Assembly (NCBI RefSeq): GCF_003228315.1
Contig: NZ_CP029693.1
Location: 1,798,001 to 1,862,000, forward strand
Reading direction: 5' to 3'
Length of the DNA stretch: 64,000 nt
Source of the DNA: Pseudomonas putida
GTDB lineage: Bacteria; Pseudomonadota; Gammaproteobacteria; Pseudomonadales; Pseudomonadaceae
A program made the position numbers and the translations under genes. Of this stretch, positions 16,801-25,966 are shown piece after piece; positions within the stretch are counted from its first letter, which is position 1; each line of letters opens with the position of its first letter. Below the pieces are notes generated by a model that ran no database searches, was not told the origin of the DNA, and saw only the letters and a program-made list of their open reading frames with translations.

Positions 16801-16841
16801 GGGCACTTCTACCTCAGTGCTAGCCACTCATACCCCGGTAT
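16801..16841 (-). promoter_or_regulatory. ATAC-N4-GTAT site upstream of the MscS gene
   Basis: CATAC-CCCG-GTATG at 16829-16842 is a strong inverted repeat. On the minus strand GTAGAAGTG follows at 16812-16804, at the same distance as GTAGAAGTG in front of the NDH-2-like gene. Confidence 0.55.
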
Positions 16842-16849
16842 GACGAGCC

Positions 16850-16890
16850 TTACCCCATGTGCTAGGCCAACGTACCGAGGTAGGAGTGTT
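16850..16890 (+). promoter_or_regulatory. forward promoter-like block of the Dps-like gene
   Basis: A degenerate TTAC-CCCA-TGTG (16850-16861) and GTAC-CGAG-GTAG (16872-16883) precede GTAGGAGTG at 16880-16888, which matches the GTAGAAGTG element elsewhere in the island. The 16830-16841 palindrome may serve both directions. Confidence 0.4.
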
Positions 16891-16986
16891 ATGGCGCACG
16901 CAGAGAATTACGCTAGGCACCTGAAATGAAAAACTCTGGAATGAATCAACTCATCGCGCCGGCGCGCCGACCTGGGGACGGTTTTC

Positions 16987-17517
16987 ATGAACGCATTGAA
17001 CAGGCTGTACATCGTCAGTCATCCGTTACGCATCAGCCGTTATGGTGCGCACACCTCCCTGTCGACCGCCGAGCGCATCGAGATCATCGAGGCGCTGACC
17101 GAGACCCTGGGTACCGCGCTGACGTTGCTCGCGCAACTCAAACGCAGCCAGCAAAAACTGCACAACGTGAGCTTCTTGCCAGTGCAGCAACTGTTCCATC
17201 GCCTGGTGCGGGCCAATGCCGGTTATGTCGACTTCCTGACCACGGCCATCACCGACCTGGGTGGTCATGCCGAGAACGAGGCGCTCTCTCAACTCAATGA
17301 CATCCCCGAGCCAGGTTGTTTTGCCGAATGCCTCACAGGCATCTCCAGGGGCACGCGTCGACTGCACGCCGTCGATGCCCTGCTACGCGATTACTGCGAA
17401 TGCGCCATTGCCCACAAGGACAGCGCCAGTCGACGTTTCTTTGAGGAATGCACCCGGCAAAACGCGAGTTTTCTCTCGCTTATCGAATATCACCTGATCC
17501 ACGAACAACTGTTGTAG
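16987..17517 (+). CDS. Dps/ferritin-like fold protein without canonical ferroxidase ligands (tentative)
   Basis: A 176-residue, mostly helical protein. Its central part (LHNVSFLPVQQLFHRLVRAN followed by a YVDFLTTAITDLGG helix) parallels the Dps core helix, including the D and the closing LGG turn. Aligned by eye, the usual ferroxidase histidine is Gln and the glutamate four residues after the Asp is Thr, so iron oxidation is doubtful. The start ATG 16987 is preceded only by GGGGACGG at 16975-16982. It lies between the MscS gene and the second receiver, next to catalase, which suggests a peroxide or stress context. Another helical-bundle family is possible. Confidence 0.55.
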   Translation: MNALNRLYIVSHPLRISRYGAHTSLSTAERIEIIEALTETLGTALTLLAQLKRSQQKLHNVSFLPVQQLFHRLVRANAGYVDFLTTAITDLGGHAENEALSQLNDIPEPGCFAECLTGISRGTRRLHAVDALLRDYCECAIAHKDSASRRFFEECTRQNASFLSLIEYHLIHEQLL

Positions 17518-17567
17518 GTGCTTATGCACTTTCACTCCGTCGTCATTAACTTAAAAAACAACCAAAC

Positions 17568-17620
17568 ATACCCAAGTATACTTTTCCGCTTTTTCTGAGC
17601 GCGTATCTTGCAAGTATGGC
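17568..17620 (+). promoter_or_regulatory. conserved promoter block of stand-alone receiver 2
   Basis: ATAC-CCAA-GTAT at 17568-17579, then GCGTATCTTGCA at 17601-17612 and ATGGCGG at 17616-17622. Order and spacing are identical to 10458-10510, although the DNA between the elements has diverged. Confidence 0.65.
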
Positions 17621-17662
17621 GGGCGCCACTTAGCGCCACTCGCAATGACGCAAGGTCTTTAC

Positions 17663-18037
17663 ATGTTTAACGCACCTATTATTTCAGTTGTTGATGATGA
17701 CGAACTCATTCTTATCTCACTGGACAGTTTATTGCGCTCTTACGGCTACACCGTAAAAACCTACAACAGTGCCTATGCCTTTCTTCAATCCACTGGCCCC
17801 GAACAGACCGACTGCCTGATTTCGGATATCCAGATGCCCGGCATGGGCGGTGTGGAGATGTACGAGCGACTGGCCTTGAGAAACACCCACATCCCGACGC
17901 TGTTCATTACCGGGAAGTCAGGTTTGCCGCCCAAACTGAGTGCCAAGGTAAGACCTTTAGAGGGTTATTTCGCCAAGCCTTTCGACACACGGGAACTGCT
18001 GACCTGTATTGAAGCGATTCTCAAACGGCGACGTTGA
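17663..18037 (+). CDS. stand-alone receiver domain protein 2
   Basis: A 124-residue CheY-like protein. It has acidic pocket residues in VVDDDE, phospho-acceptor D55 ([12 protein letters not shown]), T83 (FITGKSG) and K105 (YFAKPF), the same numbering as receiver 1 at 10554. No output domain follows. ATG 17663 has AAGG seven bases upstream; the ATG at 17645 lacks a ribosome site. It is followed after 94 bases by the catalase gene. Confidence 0.85.
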   Translation: MFNAPIISVVDDDELILISLDSLLRSYGYTVKTYNSAYAFLQSTGPEQTDCLISDIQMPGMGGVEMYERLALRNTHIPTLFITGKSGLPPKLSAKVRPLEGYFAKPFDTRELLTCIEAILKRRR

Positions 18038-18131
18038 ACGCGCTGCGAATAATTTGTTGTTTATCCAACTTTCCAGTTCCGCCAACTCAATCTTTCCCAC
18101 AACTAAAACCTCAACCTGGAACAACCGTGCC

Positions 18132-19574
18132 ATGGCAAAAGATAAATTGACTTCAATCAACGGCGCACCGGTCGTCGACAACTTCAATATCCAGACCGCC
18201 GGTCCCCGTGGCCCTGCCTTACTGCAAGATGTGTGGCTGCTGGAAAAACTCGCGCACTTCGACCGCGAAGTGATTCCCGAGCGCCGCATGCACGCCAAGG
18301 GTTCCGGCGCCTATGGCACCTTCACCGTGACCCATGACGTGACGCGCTACACCAAGGCCCGTCTGTTCTCGCAGGTGGGCAAGCAGACGCCGATCTTCAC
18401 CCGTTTCTCCACCGTGGCCGGCGAGCGCGGCGCGGCCGATGCCGAGCGCGATATCCGCGGCTTTGCCCTGAAGTTCTACACCGAACAAGGCAACTGGGAT
18501 CTGGTGGGCAACAACACACCGGTTTTCTTCTTTCGCGATCCCTTGCGTTTCCCGGACCTCAACCACGCGGTCAAGCGAGACCCGCGCACCGGCATGCGCA
18601 GCGCGCAAAGCAACTGGGATTTCTGGACGTCGCTGCCCGAGGCCCTGCACCAGGTGACCATCGTCATGAGCGAGCGCGGCATTCCCCGCAGCTATCGGCA
18701 CATGCATGGCTTTGGCAGCCATACCTTCAGCCTGATCAACGCCAATAACGAGCGGCACTGGGTCAAGTTTACCTTCAAGTCGCAACAGGGCATCGAGAAC
18801 CTGAGCGATGAGCAGTCACAGGAACTCATCGGCCGCGACCGGGAAAGCCACCAGCGGGACCTGTTCGACAGCATCGAAGCCGGCAACTTTCCGCGCTGGA
18901 CCTTCTACATCCAGGTCATGACCGAGGAACAGGCCCACGATCACCAGGTCAATCCGTTCGACCTGACCAAGGTCTGGTCTCATCACGACTACCCGTTGAT
19001 CGAAGTGGGTTACTTAGAACTTAATCGCAACCCGCAGAACGTGTTTGCCGAAGTCGAGCAGGCGGCGTTTTCCCCTTCGAACGTGGTGCCCGGCATCGGC
19101 TTCTCGCCGGACCGGATGCTGCAGGCGCGGCTGTTTTCCTACGGTGATGCCGCGCGCTATCGCCTGGGGGTCAACCATCACCAGATCCCGGTGAATGCCC
19201 CGCGCTGCCCGATGCACAGTTTTCACCGTGACGGCGCCATGCGCGTGGACGGCAACTACGGTGGGCAACTGGCGTACGTGCCCAACAGCGAGGGTGACTG
19301 GGCCGATCAGCCGGACTTCCGTGAACCGCCGCTGAAAATAGCCGGTGCTGCCGGGCATTGGGACCATCGCGTGGACGAAGATCACTTCGAACAACCGGGC
19401 CAACTGTTCCGCCTGATGACAGACGTGCAGAAACAGGCCCTGTTCGAAAACACCGCACGCTCGCTCAGCGGGGTTTCCCAGGAGGTGCAGCAGCGGCACA
19501 TTGTTCATTGCACCATGGCCGATCCGTTCTACGGTGCGGGCGTTTCCAAAGCGTTGGTTGACCTGCAGCGGTAA
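18132..19574 (+). CDS. katA: monofunctional heme catalase (clade 3, KatA-like)
   Basis: A 480-residue catalase, the usual length for small-subunit clade-3 enzymes that dismutate hydrogen peroxide. The distal His H54 ([14 protein letters not shown]) and Asn N127 (VGNNTPVFF) are present, as is the proximal heme Tyr in [14 protein letters not shown]. No signal peptide is visible, so it is cytoplasmic. ATG 18132 opens [17 protein letters not shown]; the frame upstream to 18009 overlaps receiver 2 and is non-coding. It closes the kinase island, and peroxide defence fits the neighbouring redox and Dps-like genes. Confidence 0.93.
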   Translation: MAKDKLTSINGAPVVDNFNIQTAGPRGPALLQDVWLLEKLAHFDREVIPERRMHAKGSGAYGTFTVTHDVTRYTKARLFSQVGKQTPIFTRFSTVAGERGAADAERDIRGFALKFYTEQGNWDLVGNNTPVFFFRDPLRFPDLNHAVKRDPRTGMRSAQSNWDFWTSLPEALHQVTIVMSERGIPRSYRHMHGFGSHTFSLINANNERHWVKFTFKSQQGIENLSDEQSQELIGRDRESHQRDLFDSIEAGNFPRWTFYIQVMTEEQAHDHQVNPFDLTKVWSHHDYPLIEVGYLELNRNPQNVFAEVEQAAFSPSNVVPGIGFSPDRMLQARLFSYGDAARYRLGVNHHQIPVNAPRCPMHSFHRDGAMRVDGNYGGQLAYVPNSEGDWADQPDFREPPLKIAGAAGHWDHRVDEDHFEQPGQLFRLMTDVQKQALFENTARSLSGVSQEVQQRHIVHCTMADPFYGAGVSKALVDLQR

Positions 19575-19586
19575 ACACAAATCCCC

Positions 19587-19675
19587 TGTAGGAGCGAGCC
19601 TGCTCGCGATGGCGTCAGGTCAGTCAGCATCATTGGCTCTGACCCACCGCCATCGCGAGCAGGCTCGCTCCTACA
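19587..19675. repeat. REPIN, 89-bp class
   Basis: Inverted REP arms with a shorter spacer containing GTCAGTCA...CATTGGCTCTGAC, typical of the shorter REPIN class in this window. It lies between convergent katA and phuR. Confidence 0.9.
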
Positions 19676-19713
19676 GGGGCAGGTGTCGCGGCCAGCGTTA
19701 CGCTGGCCCCCGA

Positions 19714-21942
19714 TCAGATCTCCCAGATCAGGTTCACCGCCGTGTAGCGACCCGGCTGGGTCAGTCGGCCCAAGCCGGCGGCGTTTTCGTCGCGGCCCTG
19801 CACGTCACCCCAGTTCCAGTACTTCTTGTCGGTCAGGTTGAACAGCCCGGCGTTGATCGACACCTGCTCGGTCAACTGCCACCAGGCATTGAGGTCGACA
19901 ACACCGTAACCCGGGGTTTCGAACTGGCGGTTGATCAACAGGTCGGCATCACCGGTGTGGTCGACGCGATCCTTGGCCTGTACCACGGTCCAGGTCAACT
20001 GGCCGCCGTACACGCCACTCGGTGCGTCATAACCCAGGCCCAACACCGCTTTCAGCGGATCGACGCTGTTGAGTGCCTGACCGGTTTCCTCATCCTTGCC
20101 ACGGGCGTAGGCGATCGAGCCCAGGGCACGCGTGCCGGCTGGCATGAAGGCATCAAGCTTGATATCGCCCTTGGCTTCGGCGCCGCGAATGGTGACCTTG
20201 CCGATGTTGCGTGGCTGGAAGGTCAGCAGCCCGGTGCCGTTCGGATCCGGCACGGTGTCGGTGTCGATGAAGTCCTTGTACTTGTTGTAGAACAACGCGA
20301 TGCCGAAGCTGCCCAGGTCGTAGCGACCGCGCAGGCCGAACTCGTAGCTGTCACTGGTCTCGGGCTTGAGGTCAGGGTTGCCGATCTGCTGGTAGCCGAA
20401 TTGCGGGTTGCTGAACTCGCCGAACATGTTGATCGGGCTTGGCGCACGGAAGCCGGCGGCGTACTGGCCGTACACGCTTTCGTGTTCGGTCAGTTGGTAG
20501 GTCACGCCCAGTTTCGGGGAGATGTGATCGTCGGTGATGCGCGACGGATCGGTCTCCGATGGCAGGCCGTTGAGGTACTCATTGGTGACATGCGGGGTCT
20601 GGCGGTAGTAGTCGTAACGCACGCCCGGCAGCAGGGTCCAGCGGCCGATTTCGATGTTGTCCTGCACGAACAGGCCCAGGGAATCGCTGGTCGGATCCGG
20701 GAAATCGCTGACCGGGAAATTCTCGGTGGCCGGCACGGTGGCACCGGTGTCCAGACGCACTTCCTTGCCCGTACGCAGGTTGCTGGCATCGATGCGCTTG
20801 ACCTCGGCACCGTAGATCAGATGGTGCTGGGTATCGGCGATGGCGAATTCCTTGTCGAGCTGGGTGTTCAGGCTCCACAGGCGCTCGTCGTATTGCGATT
20901 CGCGGGTCCTCACGCGGTTGACCCGGGCGGTGGTCTGGCGCTGCTGGAGGGTGTTCTGGTTGTTGCTGCTTTCCTGGTAGTTCAACTGCCATTGCAGCTT
21001 GTCGGCCAGCAGGCTGTCCAGGCTCAGGGTGTGCGCCAGGCTGTAGCGGGTGCGGTCGATGCTGTCTTCGGCCTTCGAACCGAGAATGGCCGGGCTGGTC
21101 AGGGTGGCGCGAGTCACCACATCGCTGAGCAGGTTGCTGTCGGCGTCATCCTGGTAGTTTTCGTAAGTGAACTGCAAACGGTCGCCTTCGGCGTAGTCCC
21201 AGCCCAGCTTGGCCAGCAGGTTTTTCTGGGTGTAGTCCAGCGGGTTGGCTTCCTCGCGGGAAGGGCCGACGCCGCCGGTGCCGCCGAACGTGTCGGTGGA
21301 CTGGCCGTCGCGACGCCCCAGGTGCAACAGGCCGTCGACCGTACCCTGGCGGGCGGCGAAGGTGGCGCTGCGCTGCCAGCTGTCATCGCTGCCGTCGTAA
21401 CCGGTCTTGAACCGGGCGTAGCTGTCGTTGCCCTCTTCCAGGTAATCACCGGCATCCTTGGTCAGGTAGCTGACCGCACCGCCGATGGCGTCGCTGCCGT
21501 ACAGCGAAGACGCCGGGCCGCGGATGATTTCCACCTGCTTGATGGTGTCGAGGTCGACGTAGTTGCTGCGCACGTCCTGGAACGGGCTGAAGAAATTGCT
21601 CTGCGGCATGCGCACGCCATCGACCTGGGTCAGGACGCGGTTGCCGTTGATGCCACGGATGGTCGCGCCGGTGTTACCGAAGCGGCTGCCGGTGCCTTCC
21701 ACCGAAACGCCCGGCTCATAGCGCACCAGGTCCTTGAGGTCCTTGTCGTTGTGCTGGTCGATTTCCCGCTCGGTGTGTACCGACACCGTGCTCGGCACTT
21801 GCAGCAGGGTCTGCTCGGTACGGGTCGCGGTGACGCTGACGGTATCGAACTGGGTCACGGGCTCGGAAGCCAGGGCCAACGATGGCGAGAGCAACAGCAA
21901 GGACAGCCATGGACGCTTGGCAAATGGCGGGCGAATCGACAT
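19714..21942 (-). CDS. phuR: TonB-dependent heme/hemoglobin outer-membrane receptor
   Basis: A 742-residue receptor. A signal peptide (to LALAS) is followed by a plug domain with the TonB box region (FDTVSVTAT), GNRVLTQVDGVRMPQ and EIIRGPASSLYGSDAIGG, then a 22-strand barrel ending in the terminal aromatic WEI. The heme-receptor motifs FRAP and NPDL are present (FRAPSPINMFGEF, then NPDLKPETSDSYEFG). The loop between them has a tyrosine (FGYQQIG) and no histidine, agreeing with the His/Tyr coordination reported for P. aeruginosa PhuR. It is divergent from tonB-phuSTUV with a Fur-box-like site between. Confidence 0.9.
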   Translation of the reverse strand: MSIRPPFAKRPWLSLLLLSPSLALASEPVTQFDTVSVTATRTEQTLLQVPSTVSVHTEREIDQHNDKDLKDLVRYEPGVSVEGTGSRFGNTGATIRGINGNRVLTQVDGVRMPQSNFFSPFQDVRSNYVDLDTIKQVEIIRGPASSLYGSDAIGGAVSYLTKDAGDYLEEGNDSYARFKTGYDGSDDSWQRSATFAARQGTVDGLLHLGRRDGQSTDTFGGTGGVGPSREEANPLDYTQKNLLAKLGWDYAEGDRLQFTYENYQDDADSNLLSDVVTRATLTSPAILGSKAEDSIDRTRYSLAHTLSLDSLLADKLQWQLNYQESSNNQNTLQQRQTTARVNRVRTRESQYDERLWSLNTQLDKEFAIADTQHHLIYGAEVKRIDASNLRTGKEVRLDTGATVPATENFPVSDFPDPTSDSLGLFVQDNIEIGRWTLLPGVRYDYYRQTPHVTNEYLNGLPSETDPSRITDDHISPKLGVTYQLTEHESVYGQYAAGFRAPSPINMFGEFSNPQFGYQQIGNPDLKPETSDSYEFGLRGRYDLGSFGIALFYNKYKDFIDTDTVPDPNGTGLLTFQPRNIGKVTIRGAEAKGDIKLDAFMPAGTRALGSIAYARGKDEETGQALNSVDPLKAVLGLGYDAPSGVYGGQLTWTVVQAKDRVDHTGDADLLINRQFETPGYGVVDLNAWWQLTEQVSINAGLFNLTDKKYWNWGDVQGRDENAAGLGRLTQPGRYTAVNLIWEI

Positions 21943-22146
21943 CTAACTGACTCCTGATGGTCGGGCAGGCACCACAGCGCAGGTCGCAGGTCACAGGTCG
22001 TTGACGGGACCGTTCAATGGCTGGGGCAGTCCCTCATGTAGTTGATTTTATTAGGTGTTCAGCGCTTGAGACCGTTCTGGGTCGGTCTGAAAACAAGTGC
22101 TTGCTTGGCAGCGGGGGGCGAAGATAAACGAGCTTGACTTGTAAAT

Positions 22147-22165
22147 GCAAATTATTATCATGCGC
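22147..22165. promoter_or_regulatory. Fur-box-like site
   Basis: GCAAATTATTATCATGCGC matches 12 of 19 positions of the Fur consensus and sits in the shared divergent region of phuR and tonB. It would give iron-repressed expression of both arms. Confidence 0.65.
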
Positions 22166-22195
22166 GTTCTTTTTTAATAATAAGTACGACCGTGC

Positions 22196-22954
22196 ATGAA
22201 GCACTTTTGGGGATATCTGCTGCTGTCCATTGCGCTGCACCTGAGCGTGGGTTGGCTTTTGCGTGAGCTTCACGCAGAGCCCGCACCCCTGGCCTGGCAG
22301 CCGCCGATGGCGATTCAACTGGTCAACCTTGAGTCGGTGGCGCAGCCCGTAGCGCCCTCCGCTGTGCGGACTGAACCGGTACGACAGCCCATCACGCTGC
22401 CGACGGCCCATGTGCCGGCGAAGGCAGATCCCTTCCCCATCAAGCCTCTGCCGGTCAGCAACCAGCCCGCTATCGTCAAGGCGGCACCGCCCGCGAAACC
22501 GCAACCCCAGACTCCGCCGCGCGCTGAATCGCGTCCGGTCCAACCTGCAAGCGCGCCGGCTTCAACCGCGCAAAATGCGACCCCGCCGGCCCCCACCGCC
22601 GCACCGGCAAAAACACCCGTCACCCTGCCCACGGCCATGATCAACTCGGCGCCACCGCCAACGCCCGTGGTCAGCCTGCGCCCCAGTTTCGTCACCCCGC
22701 CACCGGCACCGCGTTATCCGAACACGGCGCGCCGGCGCAATCAGCAAGGCATCGTGCGGGTCGAGGTCCACCTGGATGAACGTGGTCAGCAGCAAAAGCT
22801 GGTGCTGACCCGTTCCTCGGGTGTGGAAAGCCTCGATCAAGCCGCGCTGGAAGCCGTTGCCCAGTGGCGTTTCCGTCCCGAAATCGTCGACGGCCGGGCC
22901 GTGCCCAGCCGCGTTGAAATACCCATAGAATTCGCCCTCACGGCGAACCGATGA
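22196..22954 (+). CDS. TonB-family energy transducer
   Basis: A 252-residue TonB protein. The N-terminal membrane helix carries the SxxxH motif (S11, H15 in LLLSIALHLSV) used with ExbB-ExbD. A long Pro/Ala-rich periplasmic spacer runs from about 50 to 165. The C-terminal domain (about 170-250) has the RYPNTARRRNQQGIV motif and AVAQWRFRP. ATG 22196 is the first codon after the Fur-box-like site. It precedes phuS by 16 bases, so this heme locus carries its own transducer. No exbB or exbD is nearby. Confidence 0.88.
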   Translation: MKHFWGYLLLSIALHLSVGWLLRELHAEPAPLAWQPPMAIQLVNLESVAQPVAPSAVRTEPVRQPITLPTAHVPAKADPFPIKPLPVSNQPAIVKAAPPAKPQPQTPPRAESRPVQPASAPASTAQNATPPAPTAAPAKTPVTLPTAMINSAPPPTPVVSLRPSFVTPPPAPRYPNTARRRNQQGIVRVEVHLDERGQQQKLVLTRSSGVESLDQAALEAVAQWRFRPEIVDGRAVPSRVEIPIEFALTANR

Positions 22955-22970
22955 CCCTGAAGGAGTTCAC

Positions 22971-24041
22971 ATGACCGCTCAATCCACCGCCCTGTCCACT
23001 GCCCCGGCGCTGTACCAGGACTGGCAACAGCTGCGCGCCGAACAATCGGGCCTGCGCGCCCGGGATGCCGCCGCCAAGCTGGGTGTCAGCGAGGCCGAAC
23101 TGACCGCCAGCCGCCTGGGTACCGATGCCGTGCGCCTGCGTCCCGAGTGGGCCGCGCTGCTGCCGGCCCTCGGCGAGCTGGGCTACATCATGGCGCTGAC
23201 CCGCAACGAACATTGCGTCCACGAGCGCAAGGGCGTGTACGCCGAAGTGACGGTGATGGGCAGCGGCCAGATGGGCATGGTGCTGTCGCCGGACATCGAT
23301 CTGCGCCTGTTCCTCAGCGGCTGGGCCAGCGTGTTCGCCATCGACGAAACCACCGCCCGTGGCCCGCAGCGCAGCATCCAGGTGTTCGACCGCCAGGGCG
23401 TGGCCGTGCATAAAGTCTTCCTCACCGCCACCAGCGAAGAAGCCGCCTGGGCGCCGCTGGTCGAGCGTTTCCGCGCCGAAGAACAAAGCGCCGAACTGGA
23501 CCTGCAACCGCTGCCACAAGCCAAGGCCCCGCGCGCCGATGCCGACGTGGACGTTGCCGCCCTGCGCAGCGAATGGTCGCAGCTCAAGGACACCCACGAC
23601 TTCTTCGCCCTGCTCAAGCGCAACGACGTGGCGCGCACCCAGGCCCTGCGCCTGGCCGGCCACGAGTGGGCAGAACCTCTGGCCACGGTCGAGCTGACCA
23701 ACGTCATCGAAGCCGCCGGCAAGGGCGAAGTGCCGATCATGGTGTTCGTCGGCAACAAGCACTGCATCCAGATCCACTCAGGTCCCGTGAGCAACCTGCG
23801 CTGGATGGACACCTGGTTCAACGTGCTCGACCCGCATTTCAACCTGCACCTCAAGACCACCGGCGTGACCGAGCTGTGGCGTGTGCGCAAGCCGAGCGTC
23901 GATGGCATCATCACCAGCTACGAAGGTTTCGATGCCGACGGCGAACTGGTCATCCAGCTGTTCGGCGTGCGCAAGCCGGGCATCCCGGAGCGTGACGACT
24001 GGCGCGCCCTGGCCGAAACCGCCACCGTCCTGATCGACTAA
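22971..24041 (+). CDS. phuS: cytoplasmic heme-binding protein (HemS/PhuS family)
   Basis: A 356-residue protein made of two similar HemS/ChuX-type halves (about 25-175 and 195-350). The likely heme-ligand His lies in LAGHEWAEPL, and the second half has VFVGNKHCIQIHSG. In P. aeruginosa PhuS carries incoming heme to heme oxygenase. ATG 22971 follows AAGGAG at 22960-22965. It is in one operon with tonB upstream and phuT 12 bases downstream. No heme oxygenase gene is in the window. Confidence 0.92.
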   Translation: MTAQSTALSTAPALYQDWQQLRAEQSGLRARDAAAKLGVSEAELTASRLGTDAVRLRPEWAALLPALGELGYIMALTRNEHCVHERKGVYAEVTVMGSGQMGMVLSPDIDLRLFLSGWASVFAIDETTARGPQRSIQVFDRQGVAVHKVFLTATSEEAAWAPLVERFRAEEQSAELDLQPLPQAKAPRADADVDVAALRSEWSQLKDTHDFFALLKRNDVARTQALRLAGHEWAEPLATVELTNVIEAAGKGEVPIMVFVGNKHCIQIHSGPVSNLRWMDTWFNVLDPHFNLHLKTTGVTELWRVRKPSVDGIITSYEGFDADGELVIQLFGVRKPGIPERDDWRALAETATVLID

Positions 24042-24053
24042 GGAAGTCTTGCG

Positions 24054-24932
24054 ATGCGTATCAAATCACTGCTGGCCTCGGCCTGCGTGCTCCTCAGTCA
24101 GATGGCCGTGGCCGATGACCTGCCCCAACGCTGGGTCAGCGCCGGCGGCGCGTTCAGCGAATGGGTCGTTGCCCTGGGCGGCGAAAGCAAACTGGTGGGT
24201 GTCGACAGCACCAGCCAGTACCCGCGTTCGCTGCACAGCCTGCCGGGCATCGGCTACCAGCGCGCGCTGGCCGCCGAAGGCATCCTGGCGCTCAAGCCGG
24301 ACATTCTGGTGGGCAGCGCCGAGATGGGCCCGCCGCCGGTACTCGCGCAACTCAAGGCGGCCGGGGTGCGCATCGAAATGCTCTCGGCCACGCCCGATGT
24401 GCCCTCGCTGCAACACAACCTGAGCGAACTCGGGCAACTGCTGGGCAAGCCGACCGAGGCACAGGCGTTGATGGCCGGTTATCAGCAGCGTCTGGAAAAT
24501 CAGGCGGCGTGGGTCAAGCAGGCGCAGCAGCAAAGCCCCGCGCCTCGGGTGCTGATGCTGCTCAGCCATTCCGGCGGCAACCTGCAGGCCGCCGGCAAGG
24601 ACACCCTGGCGGCCTGGATGATCGCTCAGGCCGGCGGGCAAAACCTTACCGAGCACAACGGCTATAAGCCGGTGTCCAACGAGGCGATGCTGGCCCTGGC
24701 CCCACAGGTGATCATCTTCGCCGGTGGCCGTCTCGAAGGGGATGCCGCCCGCGCTGCCCTGCTGGAGCAGAATCCGATCCTCGCGCAGACCCGGGCCGGG
24801 CGTGAAGGCCGGGTGCTGGTGATCGACCCGACGTTGCTGGTGGGCGGTCTCGGCCCGCGCATTCCCGATGCGCTGGGGACCCTGTCGAAGGCGTTCTACC
24901 CGTCGGCGCAAATAGTCGGGATCAATCCATGA
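24054..24932 (+). CDS. phuT: periplasmic heme-binding protein of ABC importer
   Basis: A 292-residue substrate-binding protein of the BtuF/PhuT class, with a signal peptide (to MAVADD). WVSAGGAFSEWVVALGGESK, SQYPRSLHSLPGIGYQRAL and the GGNLQAAGKDTLAAWMI region match heme-binding family members; a Tyr in the GIGYQR loop is the likely ligand. ATG 24054 follows AGGAAG. The last four bases overlap the start of phuU. Confidence 0.9.
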   Translation: MRIKSLLASACVLLSQMAVADDLPQRWVSAGGAFSEWVVALGGESKLVGVDSTSQYPRSLHSLPGIGYQRALAAEGILALKPDILVGSAEMGPPPVLAQLKAAGVRIEMLSATPDVPSLQHNLSELGQLLGKPTEAQALMAGYQQRLENQAAWVKQAQQQSPAPRVLMLLSHSGGNLQAAGKDTLAAWMIAQAGGQNLTEHNGYKPVSNEAMLALAPQVIIFAGGRLEGDAARAALLEQNPILAQTRAGREGRVLVIDPTLLVGGLGPRIPDALGTLSKAFYPSAQIVGINP

Positions 24933-25966
24933 CGGCCATCGTCCGGCCACGGCCGATGCTGATTACCCTGGGGCTGTTACTGCTGCTGGTGTTCTGGCTG
25001 TCATTGGCCCTGGGGCCTGTCAGCCTGCCATTGGGTGATACCTTGCTGGCCGGTTTGCGCCTGTTCGGGCTGCCGGTGGCCGGTGGCGACACGCAACAGG
25101 CCGAGCTGATCCTCGGCCAGATCCGCCTGCCGCGCAGTCTGCTCGGCATCGCGGTCGGTTCGGTGCTCGCACTGTCCGGCGTGGCCATGCAGGGGCTGTT
25201 TCGCAACCCGCTGGCCGATCCGGGACTGGTTGGCGTGTCCGGTGGCGCTGCGCTGGGCGCGGCGATCGCCATCGTCGGCGGCAGCCTGTTCGGTGGTTTG
25301 CCGCCGGCCATCGAACCCTACCTGCTGTCGCTGTGCGCCTTTGCCGGTGGCCTGATCGTCACGGCGGTGGTGTATCGCTTCGGTCGCAGCAATGGCCAGA
25401 CCAACGTCGCCACCATGCTGTTGGCGGGCGTGGCGATGACCGCCATGGCCGGTGCCGGTGTCGGTCTGTTCACCTACCTGGCCGATGACGCCACCCTGCG
25501 CACCCTGACCTTCTGGAACCTGGGCAGCCTCAATGGCGCCAGTTACCCGCGCCTGTGGCCCTTGCTGATCGTGGCGGTGGGCGTGGCGTTGTGGTTGCCC
25601 CGTCGCGCGGCGGCGCTCAATGCGATGCTGTTGGGTGAGTCGGAAGCGCGGCACCTGGGCTTCAACGTCGAGCGGATCAAGCTTGAACTGGTGCTGTGCA
25701 CGGCGCTGGGTGTGGGTGCCGCCGTGGCGGCGGCGGGCCTGATCGGTTTCATCGGGCTGGTGGTGCCACATCTGATGCGATTGCTGGTGGGCCCGGATCA
25801 TCGGGTGTTGCTGCCGGCGTCCCTGCTGGCCGGCGCCAGCCTGCTGTTGCTGGCCGATCTGGTCGCCCGCCTGCTGCTGGCGCCCGCCGAGTTGCCGATC
25901 GGCATCGTCACCGCGCTGATTGGCGCACCCTTCTTCCTCTATCTGCTGGTACGGGGGCGCACCTGA
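24929..25966 (+). CDS. phuU: heme ABC importer permease
   Basis: A 345-residue FecCD/BtuC-type permease with about ten hydrophobic helices. The typical motifs [39 protein letters not shown] and a C-terminal [20 protein letters not shown] are all visible. It starts within the phuT stop (ATGA overlap), and its stop overlaps the phuV start (TGATG), showing translational coupling. Confidence 0.93.
   Translation: MTAIVRPRPMLITLGLLLLLVFWLSLALGPVSLPLGDTLLAGLRLFGLPVAGGDTQQAELILGQIRLPRSLLGIAVGSVLALSGVAMQGLFRNPLADPGLVGVSGGAALGAAIAIVGGSLFGGLPPAIEPYLLSLCAFAGGLIVTAVVYRFGRSNGQTNVATMLLAGVAMTAMAGAGVGLFTYLADDATLRTLTFWNLGSLNGASYPRLWPLLIVAVGVALWLPRRAAALNAMLLGESEARHLGFNVERIKLELVLCTALGVGAAVAAAGLIGFIGLVVPHLMRLLVGPDHRVLLPASLLAGASLLLLADLVARLLLAPAELPIGIVTALIGAPFFLYLLVRGRT

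Noticed and set aside
19501..21957. 818-codon plus-strand frame opposite phuR
   Set aside because: The minus strand encodes a clear TonB-dependent receptor over the same span; the plus frame starts inside katA and has no recognisable domain.
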